Counted from the first letter of the stretch, positions 35,914-44,319 are shown. The stretch: DNA of 64,000 bases from Rummeliibacillus sp. POC4 (GCF_003576525.1 NZ_QWUA01000019.1:1-64000), one strand, 5' to 3'. Program-made: numbers and translations. Notes: generated by a model from the letters alone, not told the origin.

Positions 35914-36210
35914 ATGAAAGAAATATCTGTTCAAGAAGTACAAAAACGCTTAGAAAACGGCGAAGCATTAAACTTAATTGATGTTAGAGAAGTAGCAGAA
36001 GTAAAAGCTGGCCATATTCCAGGAATCGTCAATATTCCATTAGGATTATTGGAAGCAAAACTACCAGATTTAGATAAACACAAACCATATATCATGGTAT
36101 GTCGTTCAGGTGGTAGAAGTGGTCAAGCAACAGCATTCCTAGACTCTCTAGGATATGATGTAACCAATATGGTTGGCGGAATGTTATCTTGGGAAGGTAA
36201 TGTTGAATAA
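35914..36210 (+). CDS. Rhodanese (single-domain, cytosolic)
   Basis: A 98-residue rhodanese with LIDVREVAEVKAGHIPGIVN, the active-site loop CRSGGRS, and NMVGGMLSWEG. The GAGAGGG ribosome binding site lies inside the end of the previous gene, five bases before whose stop codon translation of an upstream ATG would start; the ATG used here has better spacing. Only five bases separate the two genes. It resembles B. subtilis YqhL/PspE-type small rhodaneses and presumably works in the sulfane-sulfur relay of this operon. Confidence 0.9.
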   Translation: MKEISVQEVQKRLENGEALNLIDVREVAEVKAGHIPGIVNIPLGLLEAKLPDLDKHKPYIMVCRSGGRSGQATAFLDSLGYDVTNMVGGMLSWEGNVE

Positions 36211-36226
36211 TTTTATGAAATATTTT

Positions 36227-36242
36227 ATACCCTACAAGGTAT
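36227..36242 (+). promoter_or_regulatory. CstR operator-like palindrome 3
   Basis: ATACCCTACAAGGTAT, a perfect match to the ATACC/GGTAT half-sites, lies directly before the AAGGAGGA ribosome binding site of the TusA-rhodanese gene. Confidence 0.6.
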
Positions 36243-36259
36243 AAGGAGGAATATTAACT

Positions 36260-36820
36260 TTGGTTAAAGCAGATGTACAATTAGATGCTAAAGGATTGTC
36301 ATGCCCAATGCCAATCGTCAAAACAAAAAAAGCGATGAGTAATTTGGTAGATGGACAAATTTTAGAAATTCAATCAACAGATAAAGGCTCAAAAGCAGAT
36401 TTACCTGCATGGTCAGAATCTGTTGGTCACCAATATATTGGTGTAACAGAAGAAGATGGCGTGTTATTTCACTATATCCGAAAATGTTCAAATGATACAG
36501 TAGTTGAAAAAACATACGAGCCAACGATCTCCATTGAACAAATTGAAGAACGCGCAAAAAATGGCGGTCTTATTTTAGATGTTCGTGAAGAAGCTGAATA
36601 TGCATTTGGTCATATAAATGGTGCAAAATCAATTCCAATGGGCGATTTAGATGAACATTTGGATGAATTAGATAAAGACCAAGAAATCTATGTCGTTTGC
36701 CGAACAGGAAAACGTAGTGATTTAGCAGCTCAAAAACTAGCCAAAGCTGGATTTACAAAAGTATATAATGTCTTACCAGGTATGACAAACTGGCAAGGCG
36801 ATTTAACAAAAACAATATAA
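36260..36820 (+). CDS. TusA-rhodanese fusion sulfurtransferase (CstA/YrkF-like)
   Basis: Two-domain sulfur carrier of 186 residues. The N-terminal TusA domain has LDAKGLSCPMPIVKTKKAM with Cys15 in the CPMP motif. The C-terminal rhodanese (about 88-180) has ILDVREEAEYAFGHINGAKS and the active-site loop CRTGKRS with Cys147. The pair can pass a persulfide from one cysteine to the other, as in S. aureus CstA. It starts at TTG, nine bases after AAGGAGGA; a CstR operator-like palindrome lies immediately upstream. Confidence 0.92.
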   Translation: MVKADVQLDAKGLSCPMPIVKTKKAMSNLVDGQILEIQSTDKGSKADLPAWSESVGHQYIGVTEEDGVLFHYIRKCSNDTVVEKTYEPTISIEQIEERAKNGGLILDVREEAEYAFGHINGAKSIPMGDLDEHLDELDKDQEIYVVCRTGKRSDLAAQKLAKAGFTKVYNVLPGMTNWQGDLTKTI

Positions 36821-36836
36821 TTTAGGGGGAACTTAA

Positions 36837-37232
36837 ATGTCAAACAAAGTAGCAATTATCGCAAGTAACGGTGGTCTTTTCGACGCATACAAAGTATTCA
36901 ATATCGCAACTGCAGCAGCAGCTTCAGATAAAGAAGTAGAGATTTTCTTCACTTTTGAAGGACTTAATCTTATCCACAAACAAGCAATGCAAGCATTATC
37001 AATGCCTGAAGGAAAAGAATTTATGGCAGAAGGATTTGCAAAAGCAAATGTACCAAGTATTCCAGAATTAGTGGAAATGGCTCAAGAACTAGGTGTTAAA
37101 TTTATCGCTTGTCAAATGACTATGGATATCATGGGACTTACTAAAGAAGACTTCATCGATGGAATTGATGTTGGTGGCGCAGTAACATTCCTTGAATATG
37201 CAAAAGATGCTTCACCTACATTAACTTTTTAA
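36837..37232 (+). CDS. DsrE/DsrF-like sulfur carrier (YrkE-like)
   Basis: A 131-residue protein of the DsrE2 group. The N-terminal KVAIIASNGGLFDAYKVFNI and the conserved FIACQMTMDIMGL (Cys92) match the YrkE-type family, where the cysteine carries persulfide sulfur. It lies 16 bases after the TusA-rhodanese gene, with AGGGGGA before the ATG, so is co-translated with it. Likely a partner that exchanges sulfur with the TusA domains. Confidence 0.88.
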   Translation: MSNKVAIIASNGGLFDAYKVFNIATAAAASDKEVEIFFTFEGLNLIHKQAMQALSMPEGKEFMAEGFAKANVPSIPELVEMAQELGVKFIACQMTMDIMGLTKEDFIDGIDVGGAVTFLEYAKDASPTLTF

Positions 37233-37288
37233 TTTTGACAATACTAATGGGAGAGCAAATAAGCTCTCCCAATTAAAAAGATGAAAAT

Positions 37289-37304
37289 ATACCTACGGGG
37301 GTAA
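37289..37304 (+). promoter_or_regulatory. CstR operator-like palindrome 4
   Basis: ATACCTACGGGGGTAA differs from the perfect palindrome by the last base. It overlaps the GGGGG ribosome binding site of the MBL gene, so some of the match may be due to translation signals. Confidence 0.5.
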
Positions 37305-37309
37305 TTTGA

Positions 37310-38437
37310 ATGACTATAGAAAAATGGCCAGCAAGCAAAATAGCTCGCAAAGTAATTGAAAATCAAAAATTATTTATATTAGATGTACGTAATCATGATG
37401 CTTTTGAAGACTGGAAAATTGAAGGTCATCAATTTGAATATTTGAACATTCCTTATTTTGAATTACTAGACGGCATTGAAGAAATCTTACCGAAGATTCC
37501 TACTGATCAAGACGTTTTAGTTGTATGTGCAAAAGAAGGTTCTTCAAAAATGGTAGCAGAAATGCTTTCTGATGCAGGCCGTGATGTTGCATATCTAGAA
37601 GGCGGTATGAAATCTTGGAGTATGCATTTAGAACCAATTAAAGTTGGAGATTTAACTGATGGTGGTGAAATCTATCAATTCGTTCGTCTTGGAAAAGGCT
37701 GCTTATCTTATATGGTGATTTCTGGAGACGAAGCTGCAGTTATTGATGCAGTACGTTTCAAAGATGTATTCCTTGAATTTGCAAAAGAAAAAAATGTAAC
37801 AATCAAACATGTCTTTGATACACATTTACATGCAGATCATATTTCTGGTGGACGTCAAATTGCTGCTGCAACAGGTGCAAGCTATTATCTTTCACCAAAA
37901 GATGCAGAAGAAGCAGTATTTGACTATACAGCACTTGAAGATGGCCTAACTGTACAAGTGGGAACATCAAAAATAGAAGTAGGCGCACTTTATTCACCAG
38001 GTCATACAATTGGCTCAACATCATTTGTGATCGATAACAAATATTTACTAACAGGTGATATCTTATTTATCGATTCAATTGGTCGCCCTGACTTAGCTGG
38101 ACTTGCAGAGGATTGGGTAGGCGATCTTCGCGAAACTTTGTATCGTCGTTACAGAGAATTAGCAGAAGATTTAATCGTGTTACCAGCTCACTTTATGATT
38201 ATTGATGAATTAAACGAAGATGGTACAGTAGCTAAACGCTTAGGTGACCTATTCGCAGAAAATCATGGTCTAAATATTAAAGATGAAGCTGAATTCCGTT
38301 CAGTTGTAACAGAAAATCTACCACCACAACCAAATGCATATCAACAAATTCGTCAAGTGAATATGGGTAAAATAACACCTGACCAAGATGAACAAACAGA
38401 AATGGAAATCGGTCCAAACCGTTGTGCAGTTCGATAA
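37310..38437 (+). CDS. Rhodanese-metallo-beta-lactamase fusion, persulfide dioxygenase-like (YrkH/CstB-like)
   Basis: A 375-residue two-domain enzyme. Residues 1 to about 110 form a rhodanese domain with [12 protein letters not shown] and the loop CAKEGSS (Cys73). Residues about 120-370 form an ETHE1-type metallo-beta-lactamase domain with HLHADH (172-177), [20 protein letters not shown] and a late ILPAH-type histidine (VLPAHFM), the Fe(II) ligands of persulfide dioxygenases. It should oxidise persulfides to sulfite or thiosulfate. The rhodanese is N-terminal, whereas S. aureus CstB has the dioxygenase first; the order here matches B. subtilis YrkH as I recall it. Cysteine near the C-terminus (NRCAVR). 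Confidence 0.88.
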   Translation: MTIEKWPASKIARKVIENQKLFILDVRNHDAFEDWKIEGHQFEYLNIPYFELLDGIEEILPKIPTDQDVLVVCAKEGSSKMVAEMLSDAGRDVAYLEGGMKSWSMHLEPIKVGDLTDGGEIYQFVRLGKGCLSYMVISGDEAAVIDAVRFKDVFLEFAKEKNVTIKHVFDTHLHADHISGGRQIAAATGASYYLSPKDAEEAVFDYTALEDGLTVQVGTSKIEVGALYSPGHTIGSTSFVIDNKYLLTGDILFIDSIGRPDLAGLAEDWVGDLRETLYRRYRELAEDLIVLPAHFMIIDELNEDGTVAKRLGDLFAENHGLNIKDEAEFRSVVTENLPPQPNAYQQIRQVNMGKITPDQDEQTEMEIGPNRCAVR

Positions 38438-38481
38438 AACTGCAGTAATAATTTGTGAAAAGATTGACGAGGAGAATAATA

Positions 38482-38709
38482 ATGAATTCAAATAAAGTAG
38501 TAGATGCAAAAGGATTATCATGTCCTATGCCGATCGTACGTACTAAAAAAGCTATGGATACACTAAATACAGGTGAAGTCCTAGAAGTAAATGTAACAGA
38601 TAAAGGTGCACTAGCAGATTTTCCAGCTTGGGCAAAAGCAGGTGGTCACACTGTTTTAGAACATACTGAAAATGATGGTGTCATCACGTTCTTTATTCAA
38701 AAAGGTTAA
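38482..38709 (+). CDS. TusA family sulfur carrier (YrkI-like)
   Basis: A 75-residue stand-alone TusA protein with VDAKGLSCPMPIVRTKKAM, so a CPMP cysteine as the persulfide carrier, nearly identical in that part to the TusA domain of the fusion protein upstream. The chosen ATG has GAGGAG six bases before it; nine upstream codons are open but overlap that site. A terminator-like hairpin lies just after the stop. Confidence 0.92.
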   Translation: MNSNKVVDAKGLSCPMPIVRTKKAMDTLNTGEVLEVNVTDKGALADFPAWAKAGGHTVLEHTENDGVITFFIQKG

Positions 38710-38716
38710 TAAAGGA

Positions 38717-38749
38717 GGCGAGTTTTCAATTGAGAACTCGCCACTTTTT
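38717..38749 (+). terminator. Intra-operon terminator between the tusA-like and tauE-like genes
   Basis: GGCGAGTTTTC pairs with GAGAACTCGCC around AATT, followed by ACTTTTTA. Part of the message would end here, which lowers TauE output relative to the upstream genes. Confidence 0.7.
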
Positions 38750-38768
38750 ACAGAAAGAAGGAAATGAA

Positions 38769-39545
38769 GTGGATATTATGTATATCCTAGTTTTATTTGC
38801 AATTGGTCTAACTGGTTCATTTGTTTCGGGGATGTTAGGAATTGGTGGAGCCATCGTAAAATATCCACTCTTATTATATGTTCCACCACTATTTGGTTTT
38901 ACGGCTTTTACAGCACATGAAGTGTCTGGCATTAGCGCTTTAGATGTATTTTTTGTATCGATTGCTGGTGTTCTTGCTTTTAAAAATGGTGGCTACTTAA
39001 ATAAGAAACTTATTGCCATTATGGGGACGGCGGTTTTATTTGGTACATTAATCGGTAGCTTTGGGTCCGATCATTTATCTGAAGCAACAGTTAATATAGT
39101 GTATGGTGTACTTGCGCTTCTTGCGGCGATTATGATGCTCATTCCGAAGAAACAAATCGATGATATCCCACTTGATCAAGTAAAATTTAATGCGCCATTA
39201 GCAGCGATTTTAGCATTTTTTGTTGGAATCGGGTCAGGAATAGTTGGAGCCGGTGGTGGCTTCTTGTTAATACCAATCATGCTTCTCATTTTACGTATTC
39301 CAACAAGAATGACAATTGCATCTAGTTTAGCTGTAACATTTATCTCATCGATTGCAGGTTCTTTCGGAAAAATTGTAACTGGACAAATCGATTATCTCCC
39401 AGCAGTTATTGTCATTATTGCTGGACTAATCGCAGCTCCGATTGGTGCAAAAGTGAGTAAGAAAATGAATACTAAACTGTTGCAACTCTTTTTAGCTGTT
39501 CTAATCTTAGTTACAGCTATTAAAATTTGGGCGGATATATTATAG
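38769..39545 (+). CDS. TauE/SafE (TSUP) family sulfur-compound exporter (YrkJ-like)
   Basis: A 258-residue membrane protein with seven to eight helices and the two TSUP repeats: GSFVSGMLGIGGAIVKYPLL near the start and GIGSGIVGAGGGFLLIPIM in the second half. It probably exports sulfite, thiosulfate or a related anion made by the operon. I chose the GTG start at this position: AAGGA lies about six bases upstream and the product starts at the family's usual point, whereas a TTG 39 bases earlier lies inside the terminator hairpin. Confidence 0.88.
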   Translation: MDIMYILVLFAIGLTGSFVSGMLGIGGAIVKYPLLLYVPPLFGFTAFTAHEVSGISALDVFFVSIAGVLAFKNGGYLNKKLIAIMGTAVLFGTLIGSFGSDHLSEATVNIVYGVLALLAAIMMLIPKKQIDDIPLDQVKFNAPLAAILAFFVGIGSGIVGAGGGFLLIPIMLLILRIPTRMTIASSLAVTFISSIAGSFGKIVTGQIDYLPAVIVIIAGLIAAPIGAKVSKKMNTKLLQLFLAVLILVTAIKIWADIL

Positions 39546-39671
39546 ATAGAATGACAAGCTGAGAGTCAAAGAAAAAAGATATTCAAAAAATAATCCTGTT
39601 TTAGTGGACAAATGAAAGAAAATTATATATAATTAATACAATAGTTAATTGAACTAATCGGAAACAAAGCA

Positions 39672-39727
39672 TTCACCTTCAAAAATGATTGTGTTTGTAA
39701 CGATCATTTTAAAAGGTGATTTTTTTA
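39672..39727 (+). terminator. Terminator-like hairpin in the csp leader
   Basis: TCACCTT plus AAAATGAT pair with ATCATTTT plus AAGGTGA (small internal loop), followed by seven T residues, 50 bases before the cold-shock gene. It may end the TauE transcript or regulate csp. Confidence 0.7.
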
Positions 39728-39776
39728 TCTCTATTAGAAAATGAATTAATTAAATTTATTATTGGAGGTCATTTAA

Positions 39777-39977
39777 ATGACACAAGGTACAGTAAAATGG
39801 TTTAACTCAGAAAAAGGTTTCGGCTTTATCGCTGTTGAAGGCGGAGACGATGTATTCGTACACTTCTCAGCAATCCAAGGCGAAGGCTTCAAAACATTAG
39901 AAGAAGGTCAAAAAGTTGAATTCGGTATCGAAGAAGGCAACCGTGGACCACAAGCTACTAATGTAACTAAACTTTAA
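39777..39977 (+). CDS. Cold-shock protein (CspA family)
   Basis: A 66-residue single OB-fold RNA chaperone. It has [20 protein letters not shown] (RNP1 KGFGFI) and DVFVHFSAI (RNP2), then a conserved C-terminal [28 protein letters not shown] precedes the ATG. The coding sequence uses clearly favoured codons, as for a highly expressed gene. It has a long leader with a hairpin, as csp mRNAs often do, and a terminator follows. Confidence 0.96.
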   Translation: MTQGTVKWFNSEKGFGFIAVEGGDDVFVHFSAIQGEGFKTLEEGQKVEFGIEEGNRGPQATNVTKL

Positions 39978-40006
39978 TCTTTAGTAGATTAATATTACAT
40001 TAAATA

Positions 40007-40038
40007 TAAAAGGCATCCTTTATAGGGTGCCTTTTTTT
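40007..40038 (+). terminator. Terminator of the csp gene
   Basis: AAAGGCATCC pairs with GGGTGCCTTT, followed by a T-run. Confidence 0.85.
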
Positions 40039-40060
40039 CGTGCGCGGGAAATTTACGACA

Positions 40061-40216
40061 TTATTGCTGCGTGTTCACGATTAAAGTGAATAGTTCTGGA
40101 TTAGTATCTAATTTGGATAATTGTTTTTGAATATAATAAGTAATACCAGGAGGATGTAGTTTGAGTAGAGGATATGCAAACCATGCTCGATCAGTGTGCT
40201 TATTAAGTCCTTGCAT
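40061..40216 (-). pseudogene. Possible gene remnant or small ORF (51 codons)
   Basis: Open frame of 51 codons with protein-like composition (HTDRAWFAYPLLKLHPPGIT then YYIQKQLSKLDTNPELFTLI). There is no ribosome binding site before its ATG, so it is more likely part of a decayed gene than a working one. Not recognised. Confidence 0.25.
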
Positions 40217-40264
40217 TAGCAGTACTTACATCTTCGTCTAAAAAGTCAGAGGTGAATAATAATC

Positions 40265-41761
40265 ATGATCAATATTCATGGAATCGTCAAGGCTCCTTTG
40301 AATGAGATTGATCAAATCATCCAAAATGCGATTCATCTGAACGTTATGCCAGGTGTTGTTGTTTCAATCGCTACAAAAGGAATAACTTTGAAAGAGCAAG
40401 CCTATGGATATGCCTACAGATATTTGGATGATCAGTTTACAGAAGCAGAAAATCCAATATATATGAGGAAGGATACCATTTTTGATATTGCATCAATCAC
40501 CAAAATCTTCACATCTATTGCAGTTATGCAATTATTTGAAGAAGGTACATTATCGATAGAAGACGCTGTTGTAACGTATATCCCTGAGTTTGCAGAAAAT
40601 AATAAAGAGAAAATTACAATTCGTCAACTACTGACACATACGTCTGGATTTGAATCTGGAATCCCACTATATAAAATGGGGAAAACAAGAGAAGAACGAA
40701 TAGCAATCGTTTTAAAGCATGGTCTTGTCAATCTTCCAGGTACAAATTATAAGTATAGTGATTTAAATATGATTACATTAGGCGTTCTTGTTGAGAGACT
40801 AACAGGACAAAGATTAGATGAATATATAAAGCAAAATATAACAGAGCCATTAGGTATGAAGGACACAATGTTTAATCCACCAGCTTCTTTAAAATATAGA
40901 ATTGCAGCTACAGAATCCCAACCTTGGACTGGCAGAAATCTAGTATGGGGACAAGTTCATGATGAAAATGCATGGTCTATGGATGGAGTTGCGGGCCATG
41001 CAGGTTTGTTTTCTACAGCGCATGATTTAACAATCTTAGGACAGATATTTTTAAACAGAGGTAAATATGGTCAAACACAAATATTAAAGCCATCTACAAT
41101 TGCCTTAATGGAACAAAATATGATTCAAGCAATCCCGGATACTGAGCATGGACTTGGATTTGAATTGAACCAAGGCTGGTATATGGATGCACTAAGTAAT
41201 GTAAATACAATGGGGCATACAGGCTTTACTGGAACGTCTTTAGTAATTAGCCCTAAAAACAACACTATCGTCATTTTACTTACCAATCGCGTACATCCAA
41301 CGCGTCAAACAACTTCGATCAATCAAACAAGGAGACTTGTAGCAAGAAAGGCAGCTGATGCTATTCCTGTCGCTATTCCAGGACATCAAAAAGCGTGGTT
41401 TGCCGGATTTGGAGACAACAAAAAATCAATCCTACAAGCGAAAGTAAACATACAAAAACCTTCCATTCTTACATTTCAAACTTGGTATCAAATTCAAAAA
41501 AATAAGGATTTCGGCAAAGTCGAAAGTTCTCAAGACGGCATTCTTTGGCGAGAGCTCGACACATTTACAGGTATTAGTAATCGATGGCAAAAACAATCGA
41601 CATCTTTACCAATAGGAACGAAATTTATCCGTTTTCAATATTCTACAGACGACTCTGTCAATGGCAGAGGATGGTATGTTTTACAACCAAAAGTAAAAAC
41701 AGGTAACAAAGAAATCCTGCCACAGTTTACTAGTAATGATTGGATACAAAGAGATTGGTGA
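40265..41761 (+). CDS. Serine hydrolase, class C beta-lactamase/esterase fold, with C-terminal beta-domain
   Basis: A 498-residue penicillin-recognising-type hydrolase. The catalytic SxxK is SITK (77-80), the second motif is YSD (164-166) in place of YxN, and the third is HTG in TMGHTGFTGTS. Conserved RQLLTHTSGF is present. The last about 120 residues (LQAKVNIQKPSILTFQTWYQ and onward) look like a separate beta-sandwich domain. It has no signal peptide, so is cytosolic as it stands, unlike true PBPs. GAGGTGA lies before the ATG. Possible activities are esterase, D-aminopeptidase or muropeptide hydrolysis; the substrate is unknown. Confidence 0.85.
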   Translation: MINIHGIVKAPLNEIDQIIQNAIHLNVMPGVVVSIATKGITLKEQAYGYAYRYLDDQFTEAENPIYMRKDTIFDIASITKIFTSIAVMQLFEEGTLSIEDAVVTYIPEFAENNKEKITIRQLLTHTSGFESGIPLYKMGKTREERIAIVLKHGLVNLPGTNYKYSDLNMITLGVLVERLTGQRLDEYIKQNITEPLGMKDTMFNPPASLKYRIAATESQPWTGRNLVWGQVHDENAWSMDGVAGHAGLFSTAHDLTILGQIFLNRGKYGQTQILKPSTIALMEQNMIQAIPDTEHGLGFELNQGWYMDALSNVNTMGHTGFTGTSLVISPKNNTIVILLTNRVHPTRQTTSINQTRRLVARKAADAIPVAIPGHQKAWFAGFGDNKKSILQAKVNIQKPSILTFQTWYQIQKNKDFGKVESSQDGILWRELDTFTGISNRWQKQSTSLPIGTKFIRFQYSTDDSVNGRGWYVLQPKVKTGNKEILPQFTSNDWIQRDW

Positions 41762-41805
41762 TAGAAGTAGGAGTGGGTTTAAAATAGCTCACTTCTATTT
41801 TTTAT
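41761..41805 (+). terminator. Terminator of the serine hydrolase gene
   Basis: ATAGAAGTAGGAG pairs with CTCACTTCTAT (mismatch tolerated), followed by a T-run; it overlaps the stop codon. Confidence 0.7.
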
Positions 41806-41944
41806 TTTGATTGAAAAATTTTTTGGATTAATGAAACATAATAAGACTAGTGCTTCTCTGATTTTTTTACTGAAAAACCCTCATGTATATCAATCGTTAC
41901 ATAGGAAAAACTGAAGTAGATAATAAAGAAGGGAGTGTTACTAT

Positions 41945-42082
41945 TTGAAGGATGGTAAGTTACCACATCAACAGTTAACAACAAAAGATAATGGATTGAC
42001 ATCGATGCAAGAAGTCACTTATCGAAAAGAATTCAAACGAGCAGATAGTGCAACAGAACAAAACAAAAAATTGAAAAAGTAA
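41945..42082 (+). CDS. Small YfhE-like protein (45 aa)
   Basis: A 45-residue basic protein starting at TTG, eight bases after AAGGGAG, and followed by a perfect terminator. The central SMQEVTYRKEFKRADSA resembles the YfhE family signature (S-x-Q-E-V-x-Y-x-x-E-F-K-x-A-D). YfhE-type proteins are short Bacillales proteins of unknown function. The assignment rests on this one motif. Confidence 0.6.
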   Translation: MKDGKLPHQQLTTKDNGLTSMQEVTYRKEFKRADSATEQNKKLKK

Positions 42083-42092
42083 AATACAAATA

Positions 42093-42129
42093 AAAGGATC
42101 TTGAATGTGCTTTTTCAAGATCCTTTTTT
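42093..42129 (+). terminator. Terminator of the yfhE-like gene
   Basis: AAAAGGATCTTGAA pairs with TTCAAGATCCTTTT, followed by more T residues. Confidence 0.85.
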
Positions 42130-42260
42130 GAATTAGATTTTCTATTTCATGTTTATAACCTACCAATTTTATACGAGAAATGATGAATTTCTTAAATATT
42201 GCTACATGAACGCAATCTTCATATTAAAATAAGCAATAGCAACTAGAGAGAAGGATTTTT

Positions 42261-43100
42261 ATGTGGATTGTTACAGCAGTTTTGACGATGTTCTGTTTTG
42301 GCATCAATAATCTTATTTTTAAAGCAACATCAGGTAAAATGATGTCGAAAGTACATATGCAGTTTTTCTTCTACCTGATCGCATTTTTGTTAATGGTAGG
42401 GTATGGAAGTATAAAAGGATTTGCTCCTTTTAATTTATTAACAATAGTACTTGGAGCAGTAATTGGTATATTAAATGCGAACGGGAATATTCAAATGACA
42501 AAGGCTTTTGAAAATGGGCCAGGAAGTTTAACATCACCTATTATTAGTACATATACAGTTATTCCAATTTTAAGTGCAGCATTGATTTTTCATGAGCATA
42601 TTTCACTCATTCAATGGATTGGTATTATAGTGATGCTTGGTTCAGCAGCAGTTATTCAATATAGTCCAGGTAGCACAACAGACAATATCAACTATATGCC
42701 TTGGATGTATCGGATTTTACTATCTATTTTATGCTTTGGCGTTCTAGGTATTTTGATGAAAACTTCATCACACTTACAAATTGATTCCATTAATACATTA
42801 TTTTGTATGTATGGTGGTGGGACTGTCTATTTAATCATCCAAAGCTTGGTGACAAAGGAAAAATGGCGTCGCTCTGAAGTGAAAATTGGAGCAGTGATTG
42901 GGTGCTTCAGTGTAGTAGGCTATAGCAGCTACTTTTTCTCATTAGATACTGGTATCGCAAGCATTGTATTCCCAATCGTCAGTCTAAGTTGTTTAGTTGT
43001 CGTATTAGGAAGTGTTTTACTGTATAAAGAAAAAATGAAACTCTATCAAATTATCGGTGTTTTAACGGCAATTGGTGGAATTGTTTTGACAAAGATTTAG
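42261..43100 (+). CDS. EamA/DMT family permease
   Basis: A 279-residue membrane protein with ten predicted hydrophobic helices in two EamA repeats. Typical features are the conserved end of helix 4 (GSLTSPIISTYTVIPILSAA with following HEHISLIQWIGI) and the repeat at the C-terminus (SIVFPIVSLSCLVVVLGSVL, KEKMKLYQIIGV). It is likely a metabolite or amino acid exporter; the substrate cannot be told. GAGAAGGA precedes the ATG. Single gene, strong terminator. Confidence 0.88.
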   Translation: MWIVTAVLTMFCFGINNLIFKATSGKMMSKVHMQFFFYLIAFLLMVGYGSIKGFAPFNLLTIVLGAVIGILNANGNIQMTKAFENGPGSLTSPIISTYTVIPILSAALIFHEHISLIQWIGIIVMLGSAAVIQYSPGSTTDNINYMPWMYRILLSILCFGVLGILMKTSSHLQIDSINTLFCMYGGGTVYLIIQSLVTKEKWRRSEVKIGAVIGCFSVVGYSSYFFSLDTGIASIVFPIVSLSCLVVVLGSVLLYKEKMKLYQIIGVLTAIGGIVLTKI

Positions 43101-43108
43101 TGACTATA

Positions 43109-43157
43109 AAGGTGCTATCCTTATTTGAGAATAAGGAGCACCTTTTTTTTTTTTTTT
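43109..43157 (+). terminator. Terminator of the EamA gene
   Basis: AAGGTGCT..CCTTAT pairs with ATAAGGAGCACCTT, followed by about 16 T residues. Confidence 0.9.
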
Positions 43158-43234
43158 AATAGCCCTCTTAAATTACAGAATTTTTAAATTACTATATAAT
43201 TATGTGATGAATATAAAAGAGAGGGTGAATATAA

Positions 43235-44095
43235 ATGTTAAATCGTGTGATAGATCAATTTAGATTAAACGTACTGTCAATTGACAATGTTGAAGATTCT
43301 CATAGTTCAACTGTCTATAAATGTAATTTGTTAAATGGTGAAACGGTCTATATCAAAATTCCTTATACAAAATTGAAGTTTCAACGTGAGTTAGAAGCAT
43401 ATCAAATTTTAGAAGGGAAGGTTGCTATTCCGAAAATGCTTGATTATTGGGATGGTGATGAGGATTGTATAGGAGCATTTTTATTATCAAGATTACCGGG
43501 AATACCGTTAACACCTCAAGTCTCTTCAAAATTAGCTTTCCAAGTGGGTGTCCTTCATGGCTCAATACATAACATTAACCCAAATGATCAAAATATAGAA
43601 TGGATACAAAATGAATTTTCCAGTTGGTCGAATTTCGTAGAGCGCCAATTTTATAGTTTCGCAGAGGATGTAAAGAAAGTACTGGATGAAAGTTTATACA
43701 ATCAGGTTATCCAAAAATTTGAGAATATGAAGAAACAGTTAGCACCACCTGATGGACCTAGTTTTATACATATGGATTTTCGTCCAGCAAATATTATTGT
43801 TGATGGAGATCAAGTTTCAGGCGTAATCGATTTTGAAAGTGTACGATTTGGTTCAACAGAAATAGATTTCACCAAGATAAATCGAGACTTTTTACGCTTT
43901 GACCAAACATTATACAATGCATATAAAGAAGGCTATAACAGTATTCGACCATTGATCAATTTAGAAGAAACATTGCCCTTTTATCAGTTTACAGATGCCT
44001 TTAATAGTGTTGGTTGGTGTAAAAGACGTGGTATAAAAGAACATAGAATGTTTTTGGAAGAGAATTTAACTATTTTAAAACGTTTGTGTCTATAA
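43235..44095 (+). CDS. Aminoglycoside phosphotransferase (APH) family kinase
   Basis: A 286-residue small-molecule kinase of the APH/choline kinase fold. The catalytic loop reads FIHMDFRPANIIVDG (H-x-D-x4-N), and the metal-binding motif is IDFES. The N-lobe has TVYIKIPYTKLKFQRELEAY with the ATP lysine. The protein is not close to known resistance enzymes, so I would not call it a resistance gene; a sugar, amino alcohol or thiamine-type substrate is equally possible. AGAGAGGG lies before the ATG. Single gene. Confidence 0.8.
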   Translation: MLNRVIDQFRLNVLSIDNVEDSHSSTVYKCNLLNGETVYIKIPYTKLKFQRELEAYQILEGKVAIPKMLDYWDGDEDCIGAFLLSRLPGIPLTPQVSSKLAFQVGVLHGSIHNINPNDQNIEWIQNEFSSWSNFVERQFYSFAEDVKKVLDESLYNQVIQKFENMKKQLAPPDGPSFIHMDFRPANIIVDGDQVSGVIDFESVRFGSTEIDFTKINRDFLRFDQTLYNAYKEGYNSIRPLINLEETLPFYQFTDAFNSVGWCKRRGIKEHRMFLEENLTILKRLCL

Positions 44096-44101
44096 AAGAT
44101 A

Positions 44102-44142
44102 AACAGTTTGATTGAATTTTATGGAAATCAAGCTGTATTTTT
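44102..44142 (+). terminator. Terminator of the APH-like gene
   Basis: ACAGTTTGATT pairs with AATCAAGCTGT, followed by ATTTTTAT. Confidence 0.7.
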
Positions 44143-44181
44143 ATTATGGATCGATTTAAAAGGTACATATAAATATAGTGT

Positions 44182-44319
44182 TAGGACTTAAATTTATTTT
44201 TTCGCGGGACAGAAGTAGAATATCGCGGGAGAGTAGCAAAAAATCGCGGGAGTTTAATAGAAAACCGCGGGAGAACAGCCCAAAACCGCGGGAGAACAGC
44301 CCAAAACCGCGGGAGAGCA
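44182..44319 (+). repeat. 21-bp-period intergenic array F (CGCGGGAG core)
   Basis: Leader AGGACTTAAATT, as in arrays A and B, but followed by six CGCGGGA cores at 44203, 44224, 44245, 44266, 44287 and 44308, exactly 21 bases apart. The last units are nearly identical (CGCGGGAGAACAGCCCAAAAC). Confidence 0.9.

Noticed and set aside
43235-44095. Aminoglycoside resistance gene
   Set aside because: Only the general kinase-fold motifs match; there is no evidence for antibiotic substrates.
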